From assembly GCA_040268355.1 (NCBI GenBank), contig JAWRIT010000081.1, positions 1 through 25,728 of the forward strand: a stretch of 25,728 nt of DNA, read 5' to 3'. Under the pieces are notes generated by a model. It saw only the letters and a list, made by a program, of their open reading frames with translations, made no database searches and had not been told where the DNA came from. This document shows positions 15,325 to 22,321 of this stretch, in pieces (position 1 is the first letter of the stretch; the number at the start of each line of letters is the position of its first letter). The DNA comes from UBA1367 sp040268355 (lineage in GTDB: Bacteria > Actinomycetota > Coriobacteriia > Coriobacteriales > Atopobiaceae). The position numbers were made by a program, and so were the translations under genes.

Positions 15325-15351
15325 GTAGCCTATAAGTTAGGAGAGGCTTAC
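15325..15351. promoter_or_regulatory. Divergent promoter/operator region between ECF operon and AraC gene
   Basis: The 171-bp gap 15266-15436 contains the AT-rich word TATAAG (15331-15336), which reads as a -10-like element on the plus strand and partly on the minus. It is enclosed by an imperfect dyad: GTAGCCT (15325-15331) with AGGCTTAC (15344-15351), one extra T. A nested TAAG/CTTA pair lies at 15333-15336/15347-15350. This is a natural place for the AraC protein to control both directions. No good -35 is visible, consistent with an activator-dependent promoter. Confidence 0.45.
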
Positions 15352-15436
15352 TGTAGCGAACGCACCTCTCTCCGAGGCTCCTGGTGGCCTTCGGAGGATG
15401 CAGAGACAACGAATCGGAAGGAATGACAAGGACACG

Positions 15437-16399
15437 ATGGCTCTCTCACGCTCCCTTGACAGGTTCTATGCCCCGCAGTTCGAGCAGTTGGGTCCGTATC
15501 GGGCAAAGAGCACGGGACGCAGCCTCCTTGCCCATGTGCGCAACGAGTCATGCTCCGGATACCTGCTTGCCTTCGAGGTGAGTCCGAGCTGCATCCTCAC
15601 CATTCACGCGATAGACGTCCGGAAACCGCTGCTGATAGAGGAGGATCTCCCCGAGCACCTGTGCCTCTGCAGCTGCTCCCGTGACTCTCTGGTGGGAGTG
15701 CCGGAGGGTGCACGAGGCAGAAGGGGCGAGCGGGCGGCCCTTGCCTATGCGCAACCCGAGGAGCGCTTCACGATGCCCATGAACCCTGGCGAGCGATTCA
15801 GGTGCACCTCCATATGCCTTCTGCCCGAGTATTTCGACGGGATCGAGCGACGGTTTCCAGACGACTTCAAGGGGCTTGGCGAGCGGGCGATGTCTCACGG
15901 TCCCATACCCTCGAGCATGCGACTCGACCGAATCCTGAACAGCGTTACTGCGGCGAGCCTGCTCAGGTCAGGTGCCCTGCCGAACCTTGAGGCGAAGGTC
16001 CTCGAGGCGACGTGCTGTCTGAACGAGGCTCTTGCGGGAGACTCGGGCAGGGCGGGGGAGGCGAGGGGGGCCGGCGTGCCGATGACGGCCTCCGACATCA
16101 TGAGGATAGTCGAGCTCTCCATGCCGGACCCTCCGACGCTCGAACAGCTGCGTGCGATCGCGCACATGGGGCACACGACGCTGAGCGGGATGTTCAAGAG
16201 CGAGACGGGGGTGCCCCTGGGAACGTACATCCGCGGGATGCGAATGGGTGCCGCGAAGGAGCTGCTTGTTGACACGAGCCTGAGCACCAAAGAGATAGGC
16301 GAGATGGTGGGCTATGGGGACGCCGCCAGCTTCACCAAGGCCTTCAAGCGCTGGGTCGGCGTGACACCCGGCAGGTATCGGGAGGGAGGCGACTGGTGA
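15437..16399 (+). CDS. AraC-family transcriptional regulator
   Basis: This is a 320-residue protein. The N-terminal ~220 residues form an effector domain I cannot assign. Residues ~235-318 are the double-HTH AraC domain: LEQLRAIAHMGHTTLSGMFKSETG, then YIRGMRMGAAKELL, and STKEIGEMVGYGDAASFTKAFKRWVGVTPGRYR. Proteins with this layout (PchR/YbtA type) often sense siderophores or metals, but that is only an analogy. ATG 15437 is favoured by AAGGA 4 nt upstream; ATG 15398 directly abuts a GGAGG and would be poorly initiated, though it cannot be excluded (it adds 13 residues). It is divergent from the ECF operon and translationally coupled to the methyltransferase. Confidence 0.88.
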   Translation: MALSRSLDRFYAPQFEQLGPYRAKSTGRSLLAHVRNESCSGYLLAFEVSPSCILTIHAIDVRKPLLIEEDLPEHLCLCSCSRDSLVGVPEGARGRRGERAALAYAQPEERFTMPMNPGERFRCTSICLLPEYFDGIERRFPDDFKGLGERAMSHGPIPSSMRLDRILNSVTAASLLRSGALPNLEAKVLEATCCLNEALAGDSGRAGEARGAGVPMTASDIMRIVELSMPDPPTLEQLRAIAHMGHTTLSGMFKSETGVPLGTYIRGMRMGAAKELLVDTSLSTKEIGEMVGYGDAASFTKAFKRWVGVTPGRYREGGDW

Positions 16400-17052
16400 C
16401 GAGCATGGGAAGCGAATGCGACGACGAGGCTCCCGCTGTGGGCTGTTCTGACAACCGGTCGTTCTGGGACCGGTTCGCGTTCCTCTATGGACCCTTCATG
16501 GCCAAAAACAACCGCGTGTACGATGCGCTGGGAACAGAGCTTCGCCCCCTCATCACGCCTGACATGTGCGTGCTCGAACTCGCTTGCGGCACAGGCCAGA
16601 TGACCGAGCGGCTCGCCATGGCGGCTGGCACGTGGATTGCGACCGACTTTTCCGAGAAGATGGTCGCCCAGTTGAAGAAGCGCCAATTGGCAGGTGTTAC
16701 GACGTGCGAGGTGGCCGATGCCACCAAACTGCCCTATGCCCAGGGCTCCTTCGATTGCGTGCTGATTGCGAACGCCTTGCACATCATGCCCGACCCCGAT
16801 GGCGCCCTGCGTGAAATCCACCGCGTGCTCAAGGCCGGCGGCCTGCTGCTTGCTCCCACGTTCGTGTACGACAACGCTGTCAGCGCGGTTGGCATAAAGA
16901 TTGCCGAGCTTGTGGGATTCAGGACGTACCATGCCTGGACGAGCGGCGCTCTTTGCTCCTTTGTCCGTGAACGGAGCTTCGAGGTGGTCAGCGCGGAGGT
17001 CTTTCTCGGCAGTCCGGCCAGCGAGTGCGCCTTGGTGGCGCTCGCGCGATAG
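16396..17052 (+). CDS. Class I SAM-dependent methyltransferase
   Basis: This is a 218-residue protein with the Rossmann-like methyltransferase fold. Motif I is VLELACGTGQM (59-69), the acidic residue of motif II is in IATDFS, and motif III-like VADATKLPYAQGSFDCVLIANALHI leads to motif post-III LREIHRVLKAGG. It transfers a methyl group from S-adenosylmethionine to an unknown small molecule; the closest general type is the UbiE/Methyltransf_11 group. The GTG start overlaps the AraC stop codon (GTGA) and has GGGAGG 6 nt upstream; ATG 16405 is an alternative. Coupling to an AraC regulator that diverges from an ECF importer suggests it modifies the imported or regulating compound, which is inference. 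Confidence 0.88.
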   Translation: MTSMGSECDDEAPAVGCSDNRSFWDRFAFLYGPFMAKNNRVYDALGTELRPLITPDMCVLELACGTGQMTERLAMAAGTWIATDFSEKMVAQLKKRQLAGVTTCEVADATKLPYAQGSFDCVLIANALHIMPDPDGALREIHRVLKAGGLLLAPTFVYDNAVSAVGIKIAELVGFRTYHAWTSGALCSFVRERSFEVVSAEVFLGSPASECALVALAR

Positions 17053-17202
17053 ATGATAGGCCGTGGACTTTACCTGCTGCCGGACGCTTGGGAGGACGGG
17101 TTTCCCACGCTCCAGCATCGCTTCTCGAGGGGCGTGTTCTCTCACGAAAGTGCCCTTTTCCTGAACGCCATATAAGAATATGCATCAAAACACATACCAG
17201 CG

Positions 17203-17220
17203 GACTTTCGCACTCGATGG
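17203..17220. repeat. Solitary copy of the TTCGCACTCGAT motif in the dnaX leader
   Basis: GACTTTCGCACTCGATGG matches the complement of the left end of copies 1 and 2 at 17 of 18 positions. The preceding ACCAG and CGG also resemble the right-hand part of copy 1. No complementary partner is found within ~150 bp either side. The surrounding gap 17053-17374 otherwise holds an AT-rich stretch (TATAAG at 17171-17176), a GCGGGG/CCCCGC hairpin (17224-17241) and the dnaX promoter region. Confidence 0.65.
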
Positions 17221-17334
17221 CGTGCGGGGTCCGTGCCCCGCTGGGAGGGGCTGCTCAGGGTGGGATCGGCGAGGCTTGGCGTGCGCCACGACCGTCTGCG
17301 TTCCGCGGCCACGGCCCCGCGACCCCCGCTGCCC

Positions 17335-17357
17335 TATACTTGAGATTCACGTGAATC
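17335..17357 (+). promoter_or_regulatory. dnaX promoter -10 and overlapping 14-bp palindrome
   Basis: TATACT (17335-17340) is a good -10 element 35 bp before the dnaX start codon; no good -35 is visible. GATTCACGTGAATC (17344-17357) is a perfect 14-bp palindrome covering the expected transcription start and ending just before the ribosome site. It is a strong candidate for a repressor operator. Confidence 0.55.
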
Positions 17358-17374
17358 GGCACGGAGGCCCGCCC

Positions 17375-20071
17375 ATGGAATCGCTGTACACCAAGTATCG
17401 TCCGCAGACCTTCGCTGACGTCGTCGGCCAGGAGCATGTGGTCACCACCCTCGAACACGCCGTGCTCGAGGAGAGAACGAGCCACGCCTACCTGTTCTGT
17501 GGGCCGCGAGGCACCGGAAAGACCACCATGGCACGCCTTTTGGCAAAGGCGCTCATGTGCGAGCAGGGCGCCGGGCACCTGCCCGACGGCACCTGCGATC
17601 AGTGCCGCATGATAGCCACGGGCGAGCACCCTGACGTCTACGAGCTCGACGCCGCGAGCCGCACCGGAGTGGACAACGTGCGCGAGGAGATCATCAGCCG
17701 CGTCAGCTTCGCCCCGGTTCGCGCCCCGTACAAGATGTACATCATCGACGAGGTGCACATGCTCACGGTCGCGGCGTTCAACGCGCTGCTCAAGACCCTC
17801 GAGGAGCCTCCCTCGCACGTGGTGTTCGTGCTCTGCACCACCGACCCGCAGAAGATCCCTGAGACCATCCTCTCGCGCGTGCAACGCTTTGACTTCCACT
17901 CCATCGGCAGGGACGACATCCAGGCCCGTCTGACCTACATCTGCGAGCGCGAGGGCTTCTCCTTTGATCCCGAGGCGCTGGAGCTGGTGGTGCGCCACGC
18001 GCGCGGCGGCATGCGCGACGCCATCTCCGAGCTGGAGCAGCTGTCCGTCTCAGGTGGCGGGTCGATCACCGTGGACGTGGCGCGCGACGTGCTGGGCGAG
18101 GTGTCCGCCTCCACCCTGGAACGCATGTCGCTGGCCATGGCCAACCGTGACGTCCCGTCGCTGTTCGCACAGGTGGAATCGCTGGTGGAGGCGGGGCGCG
18201 ACCTTCTGCAGTTCACCCGCGCGCTCGCCGCTCGCCTGCGCGACGTCTATGTGGTCACCGCCATCGGAAACCAGTCATCGGCCGTCTCTGCGGCGCAGGA
18301 CGAGCTGCCGGCCCTCTCGCGCGAGGCGAAGGCTTTCGGTTCGGCGGATCGGGTGTCCCGTGCGCTTTCGCTGCTGTCTGACGCGTCGACCGAGATGCGT
18401 GTGGCGCCCAACCAGCGCCTCGTGCTCGAGGTCGCGCTCACCAAGGTCGCCCGCCCCCAGTCCGAGCTGACGCTGGAGGCCTTGGCCGATCGGGTTGCCG
18501 CGCTGGAGCGGCAGATGGACGTGCTTTCGACGCCTGCGGCCAGAAGGCAGCAGGCATCGGCTGAGCTGGCAAGCGGCCAGTGCCCCTCGTCCTCGACGCC
18601 CCCTGTACCTGCGGTGGAGCCCGAGCCCGAGGCCAAGTCGACGCTCGAGCACAAACCCGCATTGGTGTCCGATTACGAATCCGAACCCGTGCCGGCATCC
18701 GAGTCCGCACCCGTATCGGCGTCTTCGACGCAGGCGAGTCCCGCACAGGTTCGGGCGGCCGCTCCCGAGCCCGCTCGTGAGCCAGTTCCCGAGCAGGCTC
18801 CCGATCTGACTCCCAAGCCTGCTTCCGAGCCTGCGGCCGCTCCTGCTCGCGATATGCAAGAGGCCGCCCCGCGACAAGAGGCGCCAGAGCCAGCTGCTTC
18901 GCAGGCGAGCGACCAACCGCCTGTGGAGGCGGAGTCGCGACAGGCGGCCCCTGAGGCGAACGCCCCACAGCAGCCGCCCGCATCGCATGAGCGTCCGACG
19001 CCCCAGGCGGCGGTGATGGATGCCGGGGAGCTCCAGCGCAGATGGAAGCAGGTCGTTGACGGACTGCTTGCCGCGCACCCCCAGCATGGCTCGCTGCTCA
19101 TGAGCGCGACGGCACTCTCCGACGACGGGGAGGTGGTCACGGTGGCCTTCCCCAGGGGATCGTCGTTCGCGTGCCGAATGCTCGAGCGATCTGACGTACG
19201 CGCGAACGTCGACCCGGTGGTCGACGCCGTCTTCGGCCCCCGCAAGGCGGTGTTCGTGGAGGGTGGGGCAAAGTCCCCATCAAGCTCTCCGGCGGCTCGC
19301 ACGTCGGAGCCCGCGCAGCATGCGGCACCCATCGCGCCCGCTCGGGAGCATGGCACGCAGCCGGGGCACGAGTCCTCGCCTCAGGCGCAGTCCCAGCCCC
19401 AGGCGCAGCCGGATCCGCAGCCCCAGCCCCAAGCTCAGGCACAGTCGGATTCCCAGCCGGACCTGCGGCCCCAGGCGCAACCAGACCCCCAGCCAGCCTA
19501 TCCAGCTCCTTGGGAGCCTGCGGCAGCGGACGAGCCGGTGCCCTACGACGACCTCGACGCGGCGCCGTACGAGGAAGACCTCGCCTTTGTGCCGGACGCT
19601 TCCGCGGATGGGGGACCGGCCCCCGTGCCTGCACCGACCGCAGCTCCCGCGCCCGCCACAACCCCTGTGACTCCCGCCTCCGTGCCACAGGAGCCTGCCG
19701 CTGCGGAGCCCCCCTCTCAACAGGCCCCGGCCCCGGATCCCGCTTCGGCTCCGGACCCCGCGCTGGCCGCCGTCCAAAGCTCCGCACCGGCGGCTTCGCC
19801 GTCGCAGTCGACCGCGGCACCCACCGAGGCTCCCAAGCGGACACGGCGAGCCCCTGGGACCATTCCGGCCGACATCGTGAGCATGATGACGGAGATCTTC
19901 GGAGAGGGCGTGACCTACACGGCGGAGCCAGCGCCCGACGAAGTCACCGACGAGCCTGCGACGGGACTGGATGCGCACGACGAGCCTACGTCCCATGACG
20001 GAGGCTATGATACCGAGAGCGAGTTTGTCGAAGAGCCGGTCGATGACGCGGACTTCGACGCAGAGGACTGA
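17375..20071 (+). CDS. dnaX: DNA polymerase III subunit gamma/tau
   Basis: This 898-residue clamp-loader ATPase opens the beta clamp and organises the replisome. Residues 1-370 are the conserved AAA+ core: Walker A GPRGTGKT (43-50), Walker B MYIIDE (121-126), sensor-1 CTTDPQKIPETI and the arginine-bearing LSRVQRF (166-172; Val replaces the usual Cys of SRC). The zinc module has Cys62, Cys74 and Cys77, but the expected second Cys is Asp71. The remaining ~500 residues are mostly low-complexity Pro/Ala/Glu/Gln linker. Embedded are a folded ~75-residue module (LQRRWKQVVDGLLA to GPRKAVFV) and a C-terminal conserved-looking TIPADIVSMMTEIFGEG. GGAGG is 7 nt before ATG 17375. First gene of dnaX-ybaB-recR. 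Confidence 0.97.
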   Translation: MESLYTKYRPQTFADVVGQEHVVTTLEHAVLEERTSHAYLFCGPRGTGKTTMARLLAKALMCEQGAGHLPDGTCDQCRMIATGEHPDVYELDAASRTGVDNVREEIISRVSFAPVRAPYKMYIIDEVHMLTVAAFNALLKTLEEPPSHVVFVLCTTDPQKIPETILSRVQRFDFHSIGRDDIQARLTYICEREGFSFDPEALELVVRHARGGMRDAISELEQLSVSGGGSITVDVARDVLGEVSASTLERMSLAMANRDVPSLFAQVESLVEAGRDLLQFTRALAARLRDVYVVTAIGNQSSAVSAAQDELPALSREAKAFGSADRVSRALSLLSDASTEMRVAPNQRLVLEVALTKVARPQSELTLEALADRVAALERQMDVLSTPAARRQQASAELASGQCPSSSTPPVPAVEPEPEAKSTLEHKPALVSDYESEPVPASESAPVSASSTQASPAQVRAAAPEPAREPVPEQAPDLTPKPASEPAAAPARDMQEAAPRQEAPEPAASQASDQPPVEAESRQAAPEANAPQQPPASHERPTPQAAVMDAGELQRRWKQVVDGLLAAHPQHGSLLMSATALSDDGEVVTVAFPRGSSFACRMLERSDVRANVDPVVDAVFGPRKAVFVEGGAKSPSSSPAARTSEPAQHAAPIAPAREHGTQPGHESSPQAQSQPQAQPDPQPQPQAQAQSDSQPDLRPQAQPDPQPAYPAPWEPAAADEPVPYDDLDAAPYEEDLAFVPDASADGGPAPVPAPTAAPAPATTPVTPASVPQEPAAAEPPSQQAPAPDPASAPDPALAAVQSSAPAASPSQSTAAPTEAPKRTRRAPGTIPADIVSMMTEIFGEGVTYTAEPAPDEVTDEPATGLDAHDEPTSHDGGYDTESEFVEEPVDDADFDAED
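19379..19500 (+). repeat. Low-complexity Gln/Pro repeat tract inside dnaX
   Basis: The DNA repeats CAGGCGCAG- and CAGCCCCAG-like units, encoding irregular QPQAQ, QPDPQP and AQSDSQP blocks. The tract lies in the linker region of gamma/tau. It is likely to vary in length between strains by slippage, and it is not a CRISPR array. Confidence 0.6.
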
Positions 20072-20123
20072 TCGGCGCCGCCAGGATCCTAGCGGCGCCG
20101 CCCACCCGGAAGGGAACGCCCGC

Positions 20124-20447
20124 ATGAACATGCAGAAGATGATGAAGCAGGCGCAGAAGATGCAGCGCCAGCTCGCCGACGCCCAGGACCAGCTCGCGGA
20201 GGTTGAGGTCTCCGCGTCGTCAGGCGGTGGGATGGTCACGGTGTCGGGGACGGCCGATGGCGACATCACCGGCATCGTCATCGACGGCGCCGCCCTTGGG
20301 CTTGACGAGGAGGATGCCGAGATGCTCGGCGACGCCGTTCTGGCCGCCGTGCGCGAGACCCTCTCGAAGGCGCAGGAGGTCACCAACGAGCGCATCGGCG
20401 CCCTGACCGGCGGCATGAACGTGCCGGGCATGCAGGGACTGTTCTAG
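20124..20447 (+). CDS. ybaB: YbaB/EbfC-family nucleoid-associated protein
   Basis: This 107-residue protein matches the family along its whole length: MNMQKMMKQAQKMQRQL coiled N-terminal helix, then GGGMVTVSGTADGDITGIVIDG, the LEDEEDAEMLGD-type acidic stretch and a C-terminal Gly/Met-rich tail. It forms dimers that bind DNA and is nearly always encoded between dnaX and recR, as here. AGGGA lies 8 nt before ATG 20124. It starts 52 nt after dnaX and ends 3 nt before recR. Confidence 0.96.
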   Translation: MNMQKMMKQAQKMQRQLADAQDQLAEVEVSASSGGGMVTVSGTADGDITGIVIDGAALGLDEEDAEMLGDAVLAAVRETLSKAQEVTNERIGALTGGMNVPGMQGLF

Positions 20448-20450
20448 GCG

Positions 20451-21068
20451 ATGGCAGCCTACGACCCGCTCACCAACGACGGTCACGCTCTGCAGCGCCT
20501 GCTCGACGAGCTGGGGCGCTTGCCGGGGATAGGGCCCAAGTCGGCACAGCGCATCGCCTACTACCTGCTCGAGGCCGACACCGAGGTGGCCCGGCGGCTC
20601 TCGGACGCCATCATCGAGGTCAAGCGGCAGGTGCACTTCTGTCCCATCTGCTTCTCGTATGCCACGCGCGACACCTGCGACATCTGTGCCGACTCGCGGC
20701 GCGACCGGACGACCATCTGCGTCGTATCGGAGCCGCGCGATGTTGCCGCCATCGAGAAGACCGGCGTCTACCACGGGCTCTACCACGTGTTGGGAGGCGT
20801 CATCTCGCCCATGGACAAGATCGGTCCTGAGCAGCTGCACGTGCGCGAGCTGCTGCAGCGCCTTGCCACAGACGAGGTGAGCGAGGTCATCCTAGCGACC
20901 AACCCCGATGTCGAGGGGGAGACCACGGCCACGTACCTGGCACGCACCATCACTCCTTTGGGCGTGGGCGTCTCTCGGCTGGCAAGCGGGCTTCCCGTTG
21001 GCGGTGACCTTGAGTACGCCGATGAGGTTACCTTGGGGAGGGCCATCGAGGCGCGTCAGAGGGTATAG
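20451..21068 (+). CDS. recR: Recombination mediator RecR
   Basis: This 205-residue protein has the helix-hairpin-helix LGRLPGIGPKSAQRIAYYLL (21-40), a four-Cys zinc finger (Cys64, 67, 76, 79) and a Toprim domain from ~85, with VVSEPRDVAAIE and ATNPDVEGETTATYL. The C-terminal ends with GLPVGGDLEYADEVTLGRA, the RecR Walker-like tail. With RecO/RecF it loads RecA on gapped DNA. The 3-nt gap from ybaB implies coupled translation. Confidence 0.97.
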   Translation: MAAYDPLTNDGHALQRLLDELGRLPGIGPKSAQRIAYYLLEADTEVARRLSDAIIEVKRQVHFCPICFSYATRDTCDICADSRRDRTTICVVSEPRDVAAIEKTGVYHGLYHVLGGVISPMDKIGPEQLHVRELLQRLATDEVSEVILATNPDVEGETTATYLARTITPLGVGVSRLASGLPVGGDLEYADEVTLGRAIEARQRV

Positions 21069-21100
21069 CATTGAAGCTCAGAAAGCAGAGAGGGGAAGCG

Positions 21101-22039
21101 ATGGCATACGACGAGGGCGGCGCTCCGCGTCACGGCAGGCATTCGTCTACGGGCAGACGTGCCGTGTCGCGCACCGGGCACGAGGGTGCGGACACGCAGC
21201 GGCCACAGGACGTGGCCGTGCCGCCGGAGACCGATGTCGCACCGGTCTCATCCGCTGGCGTCTCTCCCGAACGCGAAGGCGCCGCTCCGCCGCTCACGCC
21301 CATCTCAGACGGCGACCAGGAGACCCGGATGGGCGACGCGCCCCGTCCCATCGACGTCGACCCGTCCGAGACGGGTTCGTTCCGGCGCATCTCGTCGGAC
21401 GAGGGGGCTCGGCTGACCACGCGGGCCAATGCGAGCGAGACCGGCTCGTTTCGTCTCGACAACGCCCGTCCGGTCGAATCGGTGCGCATGGGCTCGGTCG
21501 GCAGGCCGAAGGTCCGGCAACACGAGGTTGCGGTCAAGTCGAACCGCCGGGTGTTCGTCATCCTCGGGGTCGCTGCCGCAATCGTGGTGATCCTGCTGGG
21601 GTCCTTGGTCACCCGGGCGCTGCTCTCGGTGGAGCAGGCCCCGGAGGAGACCGTCTCCGAGCAGATGCAGTCGAGTGGGGACGAGGGCATCGAGTATCGG
21701 GGCACCACGTATCGTCTGACCGAGCAGGACGACGGGACCCATGCGCTGACCAGCACCTCGGAGGGTTCGGAAGGAACGGCGGTGCTCTATCGGCTGGAGG
21801 GGACTCCCGTAACGCTGATCCTGTACAACTCCGTCTTCGTGATTCCCGAGAACCGCCCGGATGGAACGTGGGACCTCATCGCCTACCCGCTGGGTGGGGG
21901 GTCGGTGGCGCAGCAGGTCACGGGCAGCGAGGGCGAACCCGTCACGGGGACAGGCGAGATCGATGAGGCGAGGCTGGTGGGAGATGCCGTGCAGGTGGTG
22001 ACGACCACAGGCGAGCGGACGAACGTCTCGCTCGTGTAG
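21101..22039 (+). CDS. Uncharacterised single-pass membrane protein with disordered N-terminus
   Basis: This is a 312-residue protein of unrecognised function. Residues 1-148 are polar, Pro/Ser/Thr/Arg-rich and probably disordered and cytoplasmic. They contain the same heptad SETGSFR twice (89-95 and 112-118), with a related SVRMGS nearby. Residues 151-173 are one membrane helix after basic KSNRR. Residues ~180-312 are a predicted extracytoplasmic beta-rich domain (EGIEYRGTTYRLTEQDDGTHALTSTSE and so on). AGGGGA 4 nt before ATG 21101 sets the start; TTG 21071 is an alternative. It follows recR by 32 nt and is probably last in the dnaX operon. The repeated Thr-bearing motif could be a Ser/Thr kinase target. 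Confidence 0.8.
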   Translation: MAYDEGGAPRHGRHSSTGRRAVSRTGHEGADTQRPQDVAVPPETDVAPVSSAGVSPEREGAAPPLTPISDGDQETRMGDAPRPIDVDPSETGSFRRISSDEGARLTTRANASETGSFRLDNARPVESVRMGSVGRPKVRQHEVAVKSNRRVFVILGVAAAIVVILLGSLVTRALLSVEQAPEETVSEQMQSSGDEGIEYRGTTYRLTEQDDGTHALTSTSEGSEGTAVLYRLEGTPVTLILYNSVFVIPENRPDGTWDLIAYPLGGGSVAQQVTGSEGEPVTGTGEIDEARLVGDAVQVVTTTGERTNVSLV

Positions 22040-22070
22040 GGCGCTCGGACGCTCTTGTCCCATGCGGTAG

Positions 22071-22093
22071 AAGGCCTCGTTGCGGAGCCTTTT
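22071..22093 (+). terminator. Weak hairpin-T terminator of the dnaX operon
   Basis: AAGGC (22071-22075) pairs with GCCTT (22087-22091), and an inner CG/CG pair follows across a 2x2 mismatch. The right arm runs into TTTT. It is imperfect but well placed, 31 nt after the stop codon. Confidence 0.4.
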
Positions 22094-22124
22094 GGCGCAC
22101 CAGCAAAAAACGAAAAATGACCTC

Positions 22125-22154
22125 TAGACAAGAGCCGACCTGTCTGTGTAAGAT
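22125..22154 (+). promoter_or_regulatory. Promoter of tRNA-Asp
   Basis: TAGACA (22125-22130) and TAAGAT (22149-22154) with an 18-bp spacer lie 20 bp upstream of the tRNA. An A-rich stretch (22105-22117) precedes the -35 and could act as an UP element. Confidence 0.6.
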
Positions 22155-22174
22155 ATCCCATGCACCAGATGAAC

Positions 22175-22251
<77 letters not shown>

Positions 22252-22261
22252 TTGCACTGTC

Positions 22262-22290
22262 AAGCCCCCAGCTTGCTGGGGGCTTTCTTG
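22262..22290 (+). terminator. Rho-independent terminator after tRNA-Asp
   Basis: AAGCCCCCAGC (22262-22272) and GCTGGGGGCTT (22275-22285) are perfect complements with a 2-nt central TT, followed by TCTTG. This is the strongest intrinsic terminator in the window. Confidence 0.93.
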
Positions 22291-22321
22291 TATGCCGAGG
22301 CTGGCGGGCGTGGAGGCGGCC

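Noticed and set aside
17180..17374. 65-residue N-terminal extension of gamma/tau
   Set aside because: It covers the promoter and palindrome; the family starts at MESLYTKYRPQTF, with GGAGG upstream.
19379..19500. Short repeats in dnaX as a CRISPR-like array
   Set aside because: The units are irregular, lack unique spacers, stay in frame and encode a Gln/Pro linker; no cas gene is present.
17375..20071. Programmed frameshift producing a short gamma form of DnaX
   Set aside because: No A AAA AAG-type slippery heptamer is visible near the end of the AAA+ core.
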